From positions 2,106,502 to 2,170,501 of the forward strand of contig NZ_JABBGF010000001.1 in assembly GCF_012927265.1 (NCBI RefSeq): 64,000 nt of DNA, given 5' to 3'. This DNA is from Chryseobacterium cheonjiense. Its GTDB lineage: Bacteria; Bacteroidota; Bacteroidia; Flavobacteriales; Weeksellaceae. The notes under the pieces are model-generated. The model ran no database searches and was not told the DNA's origin. It saw only the letters and a list, made by a program, of their open reading frames with translations. A program made the position numbers and the translations under genes. Every line of letters starts with the position of its first letter. Position 1 is the first letter of the stretch. Below are positions 43,031-51,423 of the stretch, in pieces.

Positions 43031-43408
43031 ATGGAAACGAAAAACATTTCAAGGGTTGCGCTTGGCGCATTTCTCATCACCGCAGGAATCGGACATCTTA
43101 CTTTTGCAAGAAAAGAATTTCAGGCGCAGGTTCCGGAATGGGTTCCTCTGGATAAAGATGATACGGTTGTATATTCCGGAATTGCTGAAATAGCATTGGG
43201 AACGGCGGTAATTGTTACACCCAAAAAGTACAGGAAGACAATGGGTAAAATTGTAGCGGGCTTTTTTGCAGCCGTACTTCCCGGAAATATTGCCCAGTAT
43301 AAAAACAGAAGAGATTCCTTCGGGCTAAATACCGATAATCAAAGATTTGCCAGGCTTTTTATGCAGGCTCCGCTTATTGCTTGGGCTCTGAAATCTACTG
43401 ATGAATAA
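43031..43408 (+). CDS. DoxX-like small membrane protein
   Basis: A 125-residue protein with four apolar segments. It starts METKNISRVALGAFLITAGI, has the motif GHLTFARKEFQAQVPEWVPL found in DoxX-like proteins and the ending QAPLIAWALKST. The frame extends 13 codons upstream to 42992 without family resemblance, so Met 43031 is chosen. It is the second DoxX-like gene of the window (compare 3222-3680). Its function is unknown. It is monocistronic and followed by a strong terminator. Confidence 0.85.
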   Translation: METKNISRVALGAFLITAGIGHLTFARKEFQAQVPEWVPLDKDDTVVYSGIAEIALGTAVIVTPKKYRKTMGKIVAGFFAAVLPGNIAQYKNRRDSFGLNTDNQRFARLFMQAPLIAWALKSTDE

Positions 43409-43410
43409 AT

Positions 43411-43450
43411 AAAAAAATCGGCAAAAATTAAAATTTTTGCCGATTTTTTT
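43411..43450. terminator. Strong terminator of the DoxX-like gene
   Basis: A perfect stem of 19 bp: AAAAAAATCGGCAAAAATT pairs with AATTTTTGCCGATTTTTTT over a 2-base loop. It begins 2 bases after the stop codon. Confidence 0.9.
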
Positions 43451-43473
43451 AATGTAAAATTGATTATTTTATT

Positions 43474-43620
43474 ATTCATTGGATTTGCATCCAATGCTGG
43501 TTTAGGTCATCCCTTCGGGACTCTTTACTGGATATTTCTTTTAACCTAACCAATTATTTTTATTCATTGGACTTATGTCCAATGCTGGTTTAGGTCGTCC
43601 CTTCGGGACTCTTTATTGGA
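43474..43620. repeat. Two copies of a CCCTTCGGGACTC repeat
   Basis: Two units of about 59 bases (43474-43532 and 43562-43620). Each contains a CATTGGA...TCCAATG inverted pair, then GCTGGTTTAGGTC(A/G)TCCC and TTCGGGACTCTTTA(C/T)TGGA. The second unit runs into the metallophosphoesterase gene and supplies its stop codon (TTA at 43613-43615 on the plus strand). Confidence 0.85.
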
Positions 43621-46351
43621 TGATTAATTTTAAAGTAAATAATTTTCTGGTATGAACTTTTACAAAATAGACGCCTTTCGGTAGATTTTCGTTAACTAAA
43701 GAGAAACGTTGATTGTTGATGTTTTTTGATTCATAGAGCAGATCTCCGTTCGCCGACAGCAATTCTATTTTTTCGATAGGATAATCACTTTTGATAAAGG
43801 TCGGTTCTCTGGGTTTTGTAGGATTCGGATATAAGACTACATTTTTCTCTGTGCTTTTTGTTTCTTCTGTTCCCAACGTGGATCCACTTACCTGAAACTG
43901 TACCCTGTTGGATACTTCGGTATACGAATCATTGGTAAACATTACCATGTAATAATTTCCGGGTGTTGTCGGAACTGCTGTTCCCTGAATGGTTTTTGTA
44001 CCCTGGGTAATTCCGTCAAAATACGTGTAAGAAACAAAATTATCATCCGGAACGGCAATGTTTTGAGGATAAATTCCCAGCCAGTCTTTGATGATGCCCG
44101 GAGAATCGGTCCACGAGGCTGTTATATTTTCACCTAATGTGTAAATAGGTTTATTGGTCCAAAGTTCGGTTACAATATCTCCGACTTTAAAGAAAACTTT
44201 TTCGCCTATTGTCGTGTAACCATCTTCGAGGAAATACTGTGCATAATAATATCCTTTTGCAAGCCCTGTAAAATTGAGTGTTCCGGAAGCCGTTGTCACA
44301 TAGCTCCATTGTGTAGAATTTACATTTCCCGGCGTATGTCCCATTTTATAAATTCCGATCCAGTCTTTCGTAAGATTTGGTCCATTGGAGAAATTAACGG
44401 TTACCGTTCCGCCGACAGGATATACATCAGAAGTTGTTGTAAGCACCACTTTCGGTCCTACATAAAAGTTTTTTCTCGGGGTAATTTCAGTATAGCCGTT
44501 ATTTGCGAAGAAGCCTGCAAAATACTGACCTTTCGTGGCAATTCCGTTTGGAAATGAAGCTGTTCCGGATGTCTGCCCGTTGGTATAGACGAAAGCCTGT
44601 GAAGTTACAGCCGCAGGATTCTGGCCCTTCTTGTAAATTCCTACCCAATCCTGATTATTGCCCGGACCATCTGTAAAATTGGCTATGATTGGTTCGTTCT
44701 GCAGATATTCTGTTTTATTTAAACTAAAAACAGGATTTGAAACAACACTTCCCGTAACGGTAAATTCTTTTACATCGCTCCAGTCACTCCATTCCATATT
44801 TCGGTCCCTGTAGCGTACTTTCACATAATAAACACCATTGGTAATAGAGTTTGCAGCGATTGTAGCTTTTGTAATGTCAACTCCGGCATTAAGATTTTTG
44901 GTAATATCAGGCGTTCCGTTTCCGTCTTTCCCAAACCAGTTCTCATAATCTCTGTAAAATTCCTTTTCAATAATGGAAAAATCGGCAGCTTTACTGATTA
45001 AGAACTGAGTGGTGTTCAGTAATTCTCCGTTCGAACTTGAAAAAGCTGATCCGTTCAATGTGAGAGGTAAAGTAACCGGTGCGGTAAATATGTTTGAAAT
45101 AGCAGGTTTTGCAGGTTTTGGCTGATTTTTATAACGGTGGAACGTGTCAATCAGTTCATTATATTTTTTATGATAAACTCCTCCTATGGAATAGGATTCA
45201 ACATCCACTTTTCCTGTATTGACATCCACTTCTACAATCTGATACGTCCAGTCCGTTAATGTTTTCTGAACATCATCAAAATCCTGTTCGGTAGACATTC
45301 CCCAATACTGGTCCCATGCAACACCGCCGGAAATAATCTGGTAATTCGGCGTATTTTTCAGCTGTCCCCTGTGATACAAATGGTGATGCGCTCCGACATG
45401 CATTAAATATTTTGAAGAAGTGGTTAAAAGAGGAACAGCGCTGTTTCTTACCCATGTTGAAATATCTCCTACATACTGCTCTGCCTGGTAAGGCCTGTGG
45501 CTCAATGAGATGATCCAGTCTACAGTAGAATCGTTCTCAGCCGCATTTAAAATCTGCTGCAGCCAGGCCATCTGTGCAGAACCGGTATGTTCAGAACTTA
45601 AACTGATAAATAAAACATTTCCCGCCTGCTGAGCGTAATAGTTCTCATTTCCGGATGAGATATTTTTATATTTTATTTCATCGATATAAAAATGAGCGTA
45701 ATAAGAATTCATTCCCAACGTCCCATAGGTTTCGTGATTTCCTACCGTAGTCTGGATCGGAAGATAAGGAGATAAATTAATATTCTTTTTAAAATGCACA
45801 TTTTCATAATGATCCAAAGTTCCCACATCCACCTGGTCTCCGACCATAAAAGTCAAAGCAACATTATCGGAAGGATCAGAATTTGGACCGAACTTTTCCT
45901 TTAGCTTTTTATAAGCATTCAGCGTTAAGGTATCATATCTCGGTTCTGCCTTGATCTGGTTGTCTCCCATAATCAGGAAACGGATTTTCCCGTTAGCCGT
46001 TGCGGCCTGTCCCGGCAAAGGCAGTGTTCTGAAATTGTAAACAGCCGATTCGCTGCTCCCTGTTCTGATTTTATAATAATATTTTGTGTTCGGCTGAAGG
46101 TTGGTGATTTTTGCCGTATGATAATAATAGTTATTGTTGTAACCGGTATCGGAAAATATATTGGTGGTTCCGGTAAAAGTCACATTAAGATTGGCCGGGC
46201 TTGTTCCATAGAAAACGGTTGTTTCATTATCGGATGAGGTTTTCCAGCTGACAATCATTGAATTTGGTGTAGGATTTTGTAAATAAGGATACAGAGCCTG
46301 CCCGAAAGCCATCTGGACGGCAAAGCAGAAAAAGAATAAGAGCTGTTTCAT
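43613..46351 (-). CDS. T9SS-secreted metallophosphoesterase (purple acid phosphatase-like) with Ig-like repeats
   Basis: A 912-residue secreted enzyme. After a signal peptide (MKQLLFFFCFAVQMAFGQ) comes a purple-acid-phosphatase N-terminal FN3 domain (LQNPTPNSMIVSWKTS). The catalytic domain has FLIMGDNQ, VGDQVDVG, VGNHETYG and VGAHHHLYHRG, the usual metal ligands. Then come an FN3-like part and three similar units of about 90 residues, each with DW(V/I/L)GIY (DWVGIYKKGQ, DWIGIYKMGH, DWLGIYPQN). The C-terminus (LYPNPTKPREPTFIKSDYPI) is a T9SS type A sorting domain, so the enzyme is exported across the outer membrane. It should release phosphate from organic esters. Confidence 0.93.
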   Translation of the reverse strand: MKQLLFFFCFAVQMAFGQALYPYLQNPTPNSMIVSWKTSSDNETTVFYGTSPANLNVTFTGTTNIFSDTGYNNNYYYHTAKITNLQPNTKYYYKIRTGSSESAVYNFRTLPLPGQAATANGKIRFLIMGDNQIKAEPRYDTLTLNAYKKLKEKFGPNSDPSDNVALTFMVGDQVDVGTLDHYENVHFKKNINLSPYLPIQTTVGNHETYGTLGMNSYYAHFYIDEIKYKNISSGNENYYAQQAGNVLFISLSSEHTGSAQMAWLQQILNAAENDSTVDWIISLSHRPYQAEQYVGDISTWVRNSAVPLLTTSSKYLMHVGAHHHLYHRGQLKNTPNYQIISGGVAWDQYWGMSTEQDFDDVQKTLTDWTYQIVEVDVNTGKVDVESYSIGGVYHKKYNELIDTFHRYKNQPKPAKPAISNIFTAPVTLPLTLNGSAFSSSNGELLNTTQFLISKAADFSIIEKEFYRDYENWFGKDGNGTPDITKNLNAGVDITKATIAANSITNGVYYVKVRYRDRNMEWSDWSDVKEFTVTGSVVSNPVFSLNKTEYLQNEPIIANFTDGPGNNQDWVGIYKKGQNPAAVTSQAFVYTNGQTSGTASFPNGIATKGQYFAGFFANNGYTEITPRKNFYVGPKVVLTTTSDVYPVGGTVTVNFSNGPNLTKDWIGIYKMGHTPGNVNSTQWSYVTTASGTLNFTGLAKGYYYAQYFLEDGYTTIGEKVFFKVGDIVTELWTNKPIYTLGENITASWTDSPGIIKDWLGIYPQNIAVPDDNFVSYTYFDGITQGTKTIQGTAVPTTPGNYYMVMFTNDSYTEVSNRVQFQVSGSTLGTEETKSTEKNVVLYPNPTKPREPTFIKSDYPIEKIELLSANGDLLYESKNINNQRFSLVNENLPKGVYFVKVHTRKLFTLKLIIQ

Positions 46352-46531
46352 GAGTACAATTTGTATAATGTTTTAATAGTTTAGCTGATAATGATAGGGC
46401 TGAAGAAACCCTTTTATCATCGTGCAAAAGTAAAATACACATGTAAACTGTATCTGATGGTAACTTCAAAGAAATATTAATTTATTCCCGGAATTTTTCT
46501 TTAAATTTCATTATATTTTAATGGTAATGTG

Positions 46532-46564
46532 TTTGGAATATTGAAAAAAAGATTTGTATATTTG
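46532..46564 (+). promoter_or_regulatory. rplS promoter
   Basis: TATATTTG (46557-46564) matches the -7 consensus TAnnTTTG exactly. TTTGG at 46532-46536 supplies the -33 TTG with a 21-base spacer. The start codon of rplS is 70 bases further on. It lies in the 282-base gap 46352-46633. Confidence 0.8.
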
Positions 46565-46633
46565 CAGCCTGTTATTCAACCTCTGACGAAGTCCGTGTAA
46601 GTTGCTTAGCCTTAACATTTTATTTTATTAATA

Positions 46634-46990
46634 ATGGATTTATTAAAGTACGTACAAGACAAGTACATTACAAAAAAAGAATTCCCTGAATTCAAAGCAG
46701 GTGATACTATCACTGTGTATTACGAGATTAAAGAAGGTCAGAAAACAAGAACTCAGTTCTTCAAAGGAACAGTTATCCAATTAAGAGGTACCGGTTCTAC
46801 AAAAACTTTCACGATCAGAAAAATGTCTGGTGATGTAGGAGTAGAAAGAGTATTCCCAATCAACATGCCTGCTCTTCAAAAAATTGAAGTTGACAGAAGA
46901 GGTAGAGTTAGAAGATCAAGAATCTACTACTTCAGAGACCTTAGAGGTAAAAAAGCGAGAATTAAAGACGCTGCTTACAAGAAGAAATAA
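46634..46990 (+). CDS. rplS: Large ribosomal subunit protein bL19
   Basis: A 118-residue L19 protein: MDLLKYVQDKYITKKEFPEF, the core FKAGDTITVYYEIKEGQKTR, the strand FKGTVIQLRGTGSTKTFTIR and GVERVFPINMPALQKIEVDR, ending in the lysine-rich KARIKDAAYKKK. It sits at the 30S-50S interface. Unlike in many bacteria it is not in an operon with rpsP, rimM and trmD here; it has its own promoter and terminator. Codon use is that of a highly expressed gene. Confidence 0.98.
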   Translation: MDLLKYVQDKYITKKEFPEFKAGDTITVYYEIKEGQKTRTQFFKGTVIQLRGTGSTKTFTIRKMSGDVGVERVFPINMPALQKIEVDRRGRVRRSRIYYFRDLRGKKARIKDAAYKKK

Positions 46991-47009
46991 TTCAGACAAC
47001 AATACATAC

Positions 47010-47045
47010 GAAAAGAGACTGCTAATTTTTAGCGGTCTCTTTTTA
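47010..47045 (+). terminator. Terminator of rplS
   Basis: AAAAGAGACTGCTAA (47011-47025) pairs with TTAGCGGTCTCTTTT (47029-47043), one G-T pair, short loop, followed by TTTATT. Confidence 0.9.
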
Positions 47046-47106
47046 TTTTCAACAACCTTAATTTCATATTGCAGGGCTATATGGTTTTTATTCAATAAAT
47101 TTTAAA

Positions 47107-47114
47107 TATATTTG
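47107..47114 (+). promoter_or_regulatory. Probable -7 element of the GH5 gene
   Basis: TATATTTG matches TAnnTTTG, 59 bases before ATG 47173. A -33 TTG at the right distance is not clear. Confidence 0.5.
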
Positions 47115-47172
47115 TGATTACCAAATAATAATTCTTTAAAAACATCCCATACTATTTAATAATTAAACAACT

Positions 47173-48894
47173 ATGAAACGAGCCCTCCTATTATCCGCTT
47201 TTTTATTGTCTCAATTTGGGACATCTCAGCTTTTAAAAACTGAAGGTCAAAAGATTGTCAATGACAAAGGTGAAAACATACAACTGAGAGGCCTCGGTCT
47301 TGGAGGATGGATGCTTCAGGAAGGATACATGCTGAAAACTGGAGATTTTGCGGGTCCTCAGTACAAAATCAAAGAAAAAATTGCCGAACTGATAGGACAG
47401 GATGGAATGAATGAGTTCTACAAAGCATATCTGAAAAACGGCATCACAAAACAGGATATTGACTTTCTGAAGAAGTCGGGATTCAATTCGATCAGGCTTC
47501 CGATGCATTATAATCTGTATACTTTGCCTATTGAAAAAGAGCCTAAAAAAGGACAAAATACAGGGCTGGAAGAAGGCTTTAAAATGACCGATGATCTTTT
47601 AAAATGGTGTGCCGACAATAAAATGTACCTGATCCTTGATCTTCATGCAGCTCCGGGCGGACAGGGAAATGACGTGAATATTTCCGACAATGACAAATCA
47701 AAACCTTCTCTTTGGGAAAGTGAGGAAAATCAGAAAAAAACAATTGCGCTCTGGAAAAAACTGGCAGAAAGATATAAGGATGAACCATGGATCGGAGGAT
47801 ATGATTTAATCAATGAACCAAACATCAATTTCACCGGAAAAAATCCGAATGGAACCGATGAAATGTCGAATGCACCGCTTTGGAAGCTTCAGAAAGATAT
47901 TACAGATGCCATTCGTACGGTTGATAAAAAGCACATCATCATTATTGAAGGAAACGGTTGGGGAAATAATTACAATGGCCTTACACCGCTTTGGGACAAT
48001 AATATGGCCTTCAGTTTCCACAAATACTGGAATTATACGGATGATGCAACCATTAAGTTTGCATTGGATCTTCGTGAAAAGCACAATATCCCGATCTGGC
48101 TGGGCGAAACAGGTGAAAACTCAAATGTGTGGTTTACAGAATTGATCCAGCTTTTGGATAAACACAACATTGGCTATGCATTCTGGCCAATGAAAAAAAT
48201 TGATAATATTGCAGGAGTTACCAATGTAAAAATCACTCCCGAATATCAGAAATTATTAGACTACTGGCAGAATGGCGGTGAAAAGCCTTCAAAAGAATTT
48301 GCCCGAAAAGCATTGATGCAAATTGCAGAAAATTACAAATTCAGCAATGTAGAGATTAAAAATGATGTGATCGATGCGATGTTCAGGCAGACAACGGATG
48401 CTTCCACAAAACCTTTTAAAAACCTTCAGGCTCCCGGAAAAATTTTGGCAACCGATTATGATTTGGGAAGAATGGGTTCAGCTTATCTCGATAAAGATTT
48501 TGTCAACCTTTGGGTAAGTGATCCTGAAAAAAGATCCGACTGGAATTCCGGAAACCAGCTGAGAAATGACGGTGTGGATATTTATAAAACCTCTAGTAAT
48601 GAGTATTACGTAGGAAAAACAGAAAGCGGAGAATGGCTTCAGTACACGATTAATACCAAAGCTGATAAGATATATACTTTCGATATTAATTATGCAAGCA
48701 ACAATGCAGCAAAAATCAGAATTGAGGATGCTTCCGGCAAACAATTATCTGTTGTATCTCTACCTTCGACAGGAGGTAACGAAAACTGGAAAACTGCTTC
48801 TGCGAAAGGTATTAATCTCAAAAAAGGAGAAAACAAAATCCGGATCTATTTTGAAAATGATGGTGTCAACCTAAAGTATTTTGAACTTAAATAA
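47173..48894 (+). CDS. Glycoside hydrolase family 5 (endoglucanase/beta-glycosidase) with CBM6-like domain
   Basis: A 573-residue exported enzyme with a signal peptide (MKRALLLSAFLLSQFGTS). The barrel contains LRGLGLGGWMLQEGYML, the conserved Arg in FNSIRLPMHYNLY, the acid/base in YDLINEPNINF (Glu about 215) and the nucleophile in WLGETGENSN (Glu about 311). The last 145 residues (DLGRMGSAYLDKDFVNLWVS ... NWKTASAKGINLKKGENKIR) look like a CBM6/36-type carbohydrate-binding module. No T9SS signal is seen. Substrate (beta-glucan, mannan or other) cannot be read from the sequence. It is monocistronic. Confidence 0.93.
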   Translation: MKRALLLSAFLLSQFGTSQLLKTEGQKIVNDKGENIQLRGLGLGGWMLQEGYMLKTGDFAGPQYKIKEKIAELIGQDGMNEFYKAYLKNGITKQDIDFLKKSGFNSIRLPMHYNLYTLPIEKEPKKGQNTGLEEGFKMTDDLLKWCADNKMYLILDLHAAPGGQGNDVNISDNDKSKPSLWESEENQKKTIALWKKLAERYKDEPWIGGYDLINEPNINFTGKNPNGTDEMSNAPLWKLQKDITDAIRTVDKKHIIIIEGNGWGNNYNGLTPLWDNNMAFSFHKYWNYTDDATIKFALDLREKHNIPIWLGETGENSNVWFTELIQLLDKHNIGYAFWPMKKIDNIAGVTNVKITPEYQKLLDYWQNGGEKPSKEFARKALMQIAENYKFSNVEIKNDVIDAMFRQTTDASTKPFKNLQAPGKILATDYDLGRMGSAYLDKDFVNLWVSDPEKRSDWNSGNQLRNDGVDIYKTSSNEYYVGKTESGEWLQYTINTKADKIYTFDINYASNNAAKIRIEDASGKQLSVVSLPSTGGNENWKTASAKGINLKKGENKIRIYFENDGVNLKYFELK

Positions 48895-48912
48895 TAAAAA
48901 ATCTTACCTTGC

Positions 48913-48948
48913 AAATCCCTTTTAGTTTCTAAGAGGGATTTATTTTTG
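48913..48948 (+). terminator. Terminator of the GH5 gene
   Basis: AAATCCCT (48913-48920) pairs with AGGGATTT (48934-48941), extended by AG/CT pairs, then ATTTTTG. Confidence 0.7.
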
Positions 48949-48952
48949 AACG

Positions 48953-49108
48953 TTATTTACCGCAAAAGAGACAAAATAATTTTTATATAAAATTGTATTA
49001 AAAAGAGATATATTAGTTTAAAAATTCTTATTGTTATTCTTTTGCAGGTTTTAATAAACTAAAATATTAACAATTATAAACTATCTTTTACCTCTTTACG
49101 GCAAATAA
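48953..49108. repeat. MITE-like element with ACCGCAAAAGA inverted ends, copy 2
   Basis: TTATTTACCGCAAAAGAG (48953-48970) is answered by CTCTTTACGGCAAATAA (49092-49108), an imperfect inverted pair. The left end equals that of 42054-42073. It ends 8 bases before the beta-lactamase ATG, so the gene's promoter must lie within the element. Confidence 0.65.
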
Positions 49109-49116
49109 AAAATATT

Positions 49117-49995
49117 ATGAAAAAAACAGGATTATTGTTTCTTTTGATTTCGGCATTCATTTTTGGACAGCAGTCTGTTTTAGACCAAAAAATAAATGCG
49201 ATTATTAAAGACAAAAATGCTACGGTGGGGATTTCCGTGCTTGGTTTTGAAAACGGTTTTCAATATGGCAAAAATGCCGACAAAAAACTTCCGATGCAGA
49301 GCGTGTTTAAATTTCATATTGCTGCAGCTGTTTTGGATTATGTTGACAGGGGAAAACTGTCTTTAGATCAGAAAATTCTTTTAGATAAAACCAATTTACT
49401 GGAAGATACCTGGTCGCCGCTTCGGGACAAATATCCGGGAGGAAACGCCGGCGTATCTTTAAGTGAAATCCTTGAATATACGGTTGCTAAGAGTGATAAT
49501 AATGGCTGCGATATTCTCCTGAAATTACTGGGAGGAACACAAAAGGTACAGAAATTTATGGATGCTAAAGGATTGAAAGGCTTTCAGATCAAATTTAATG
49601 AAGCAGAAATGCATAAAGACTGGAATGCACAATATCAAAACTACAGTACCGCATCTTCCGCAACGGATGTTCTGAAAAAATTCTATGACGGAAAATTACT
49701 TTCAAAAAAATCTACGGATTACCTGATGAAAGTAATGCTTTCCACTTCTACAGGAAAGAACAAATTAATAGAACAGTTGCCGAAAGATACCCCGGTGGCA
49801 AGAAAAACGGGAGCTTCCGGAAAGAATAATGCGGGCTTAACAGGCGCTGAAAATGAAATTGCCATCGTTACTTTACCGAATGGCAGGCATTATGCAATAG
49901 CTGTATTTGTCAGTAACTCAACGGAAACGGATGTAGTAAACTGTAAAATGATTTCAGACATATCAAAGTCGGTCTGGGATTATTTTAATAAGTAA
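49117..49995 (+). CDS. bla: Class A beta-lactamase (PER/CIA-like subgroup)
   Basis: A 292-residue class A serine beta-lactamase with a signal peptide (MKKTGLLFLLISAFIFGQ). Active-site motifs: SVFK (Ser62-Lys65), SDN (Ser126-Asn128) and KTG in ARKTGASGKNN. The deacylation Glu is in NEAEMH, Glu162, with His166 in place of the usual Asn170, a feature of PER-type extended-spectrum enzymes (Glu166/His170 in PER numbering). Species-specific chromosomal enzymes of this type (CIA, CGA) are known from Chryseobacterium. It probably hydrolyses penicillins and some cephalosporins. It is followed by a small exported protein gene 31 bases on. Confidence 0.93.
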   Translation: MKKTGLLFLLISAFIFGQQSVLDQKINAIIKDKNATVGISVLGFENGFQYGKNADKKLPMQSVFKFHIAAAVLDYVDRGKLSLDQKILLDKTNLLEDTWSPLRDKYPGGNAGVSLSEILEYTVAKSDNNGCDILLKLLGGTQKVQKFMDAKGLKGFQIKFNEAEMHKDWNAQYQNYSTASSATDVLKKFYDGKLLSKKSTDYLMKVMLSTSTGKNKLIEQLPKDTPVARKTGASGKNNAGLTGAENEIAIVTLPNGRHYAIAVFVSNSTETDVVNCKMISDISKSVWDYFNK

Positions 49996-50026
49996 AAATT
50001 TAAGCTTAATTTTAAAACCATTAAAA

Positions 50027-50449
50027 ATGAAAAAAGTATTATTAACCATAGGATTATTCAGCACAGTATTATTCTTTGCCCAGAAAAATGAAAACTACTT
50101 TGTGATCGGTTATCACAGTATCTGTTGCGGCACACCGTCGGATCAGCCGGTTATGAACTTTATTAATCAGTTCCAGAAAAAGAACAAGGTGAAGAATTTC
50201 GAGGTGTACAGACAAAGCGGATTGGGAAGAGAGGGTGAATTCAACCTTTATATCGGGAGCGATAAGTTTTCCAAAGCACAGAAAGCTCAGTTTGTAAATG
50301 GTCTTAAAGCGGCAATTGACGCCCAAAACAGAATGAAAAAACCCAACAGAGACGGGAATGTGAGTTTCGATGAGACCGAAATGATAAAAAAATCAGAATT
50401 GCTGAACGGAAGAAATATAACTTTAATAAATAAACAATTAACTAAATAA
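50027..50449 (+). CDS. Small exported protein of unknown function
   Basis: A 140-residue protein that I do not recognise. It has a clear signal peptide (MKKVLLTIGLFSTVLFFAQ). The mature part starts NENYFVIGYHSICCGTPSDQ with adjacent Cys residues and a conserved-looking IGSDKFSKAQKAQFVNGLKA. It lies 31 bases after the beta-lactamase and 6 bases before hbd, so it may join a transcript with either. The adjacent Cys pair could bind a metal or form a disulfide; that is only a possibility. Confidence 0.75.
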   Translation: MKKVLLTIGLFSTVLFFAQKNENYFVIGYHSICCGTPSDQPVMNFINQFQKKNKVKNFEVYRQSGLGREGEFNLYIGSDKFSKAQKAQFVNGLKAAIDAQNRMKKPNRDGNVSFDETEMIKKSELLNGRNITLINKQLTK

Positions 50450-50455
50450 GGAAAA

Positions 50456-51349
50456 ATGATCAGAAACATTGTCGTTATCGGAGCCGGAACCATGGGAAAT
50501 GGTATTGCCCATACTTTTGCACAAAGCGGTTTTAAAGTAAACCTGGTAGATGTATCTAAGGAAGCTTTGGACAAAGGGCTGAAAACCATTACTACCAATC
50601 TCGACAGAATAATTGCAAAGGGAAACCTTACGGAAGAACAAAAAGCTGAGACATTAGGCAATATTAATACTTTTACTGCACTTCAGGATGCTGTGAGTTC
50701 TGCAGATCTTATTGTGGAAGCAGCAACGGAAAATCAGGAATTAAAGCTGAAAATTTTCGGTCAGATGGATGAATTTGCACCCGAAAACTGTATTCTGGCG
50801 ACCAATACTTCCTCTATTTCCATCACTAAGATTGCAGCGGCTACAAAAAGAGCGGATAAAGTAATCGGGATGCATTTTATGAATCCTGTTCCGATCATGA
50901 AACTGGTAGAGATTATTAAAGGATATTCTACTTCTAAAGAGACTTTTGATGCGATTTATGAAATGAGCAAAACCTTAGGTAAAGTTCCTGTGGAAGTTAA
51001 TGATTATCCGGGATTTGTGGCTAACAGAATCCTTATGCCGATGATCAATGAGTCTATCGAAACCTTATACAATGATGTTGCCGGTGTTGAGGAAATTGAT
51101 ACGGTAATGAAATTGGGAATGGCTCATCCGATGGGGCCGCTTCAATTGGCAGATTTTATCGGTCTTGATGTTTGTCTGGCAATTCTGAACGTAATGTATG
51201 ACGGCTTCAAAAATCCTAGATACGCACCGAATCCTTTATTGGTCAACATGGTAATGGCCGGGAAACTGGGAGTAAAATCCGGAGAAGGTTTCTACGATTA
51301 CTCGGAAAGCAAAAAAGCGGAGAAAGTAGCAAAGATGTTTGCAAAATAA
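50456..51349 (+). CDS. hbd: 3-hydroxybutyryl-CoA dehydrogenase
   Basis: A 297-residue enzyme with the N-terminal NAD-binding motif VIGAGTMGNGIAHTFAQSG, a VEAATENQELKLKIF segment, the catalytic His in GMHFMNPVPIMKLVE and the C-terminal dimer domain (DYPGFVANRILMPMINESIE). It oxidises 3-hydroxyacyl-CoA or reduces acetoacetyl-CoA in fatty-acid or butyrate-type metabolism. It links functionally to the CoA-transferase at 39-43 kb, which also handles acetoacetate. It lies 6 bases behind the small exported protein gene. Confidence 0.95.
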   Translation: MIRNIVVIGAGTMGNGIAHTFAQSGFKVNLVDVSKEALDKGLKTITTNLDRIIAKGNLTEEQKAETLGNINTFTALQDAVSSADLIVEAATENQELKLKIFGQMDEFAPENCILATNTSSISITKIAAATKRADKVIGMHFMNPVPIMKLVEIIKGYSTSKETFDAIYEMSKTLGKVPVEVNDYPGFVANRILMPMINESIETLYNDVAGVEEIDTVMKLGMAHPMGPLQLADFIGLDVCLAILNVMYDGFKNPRYAPNPLLVNMVMAGKLGVKSGEGFYDYSESKKAEKVAKMFAK

Positions 51350-51423
51350 GAATTATGAACGGTGAATAGCCAACAGTGAATTTTAATTGATTTGTTTTAC
51401 AAAATTGATTAATTTCACCACCG

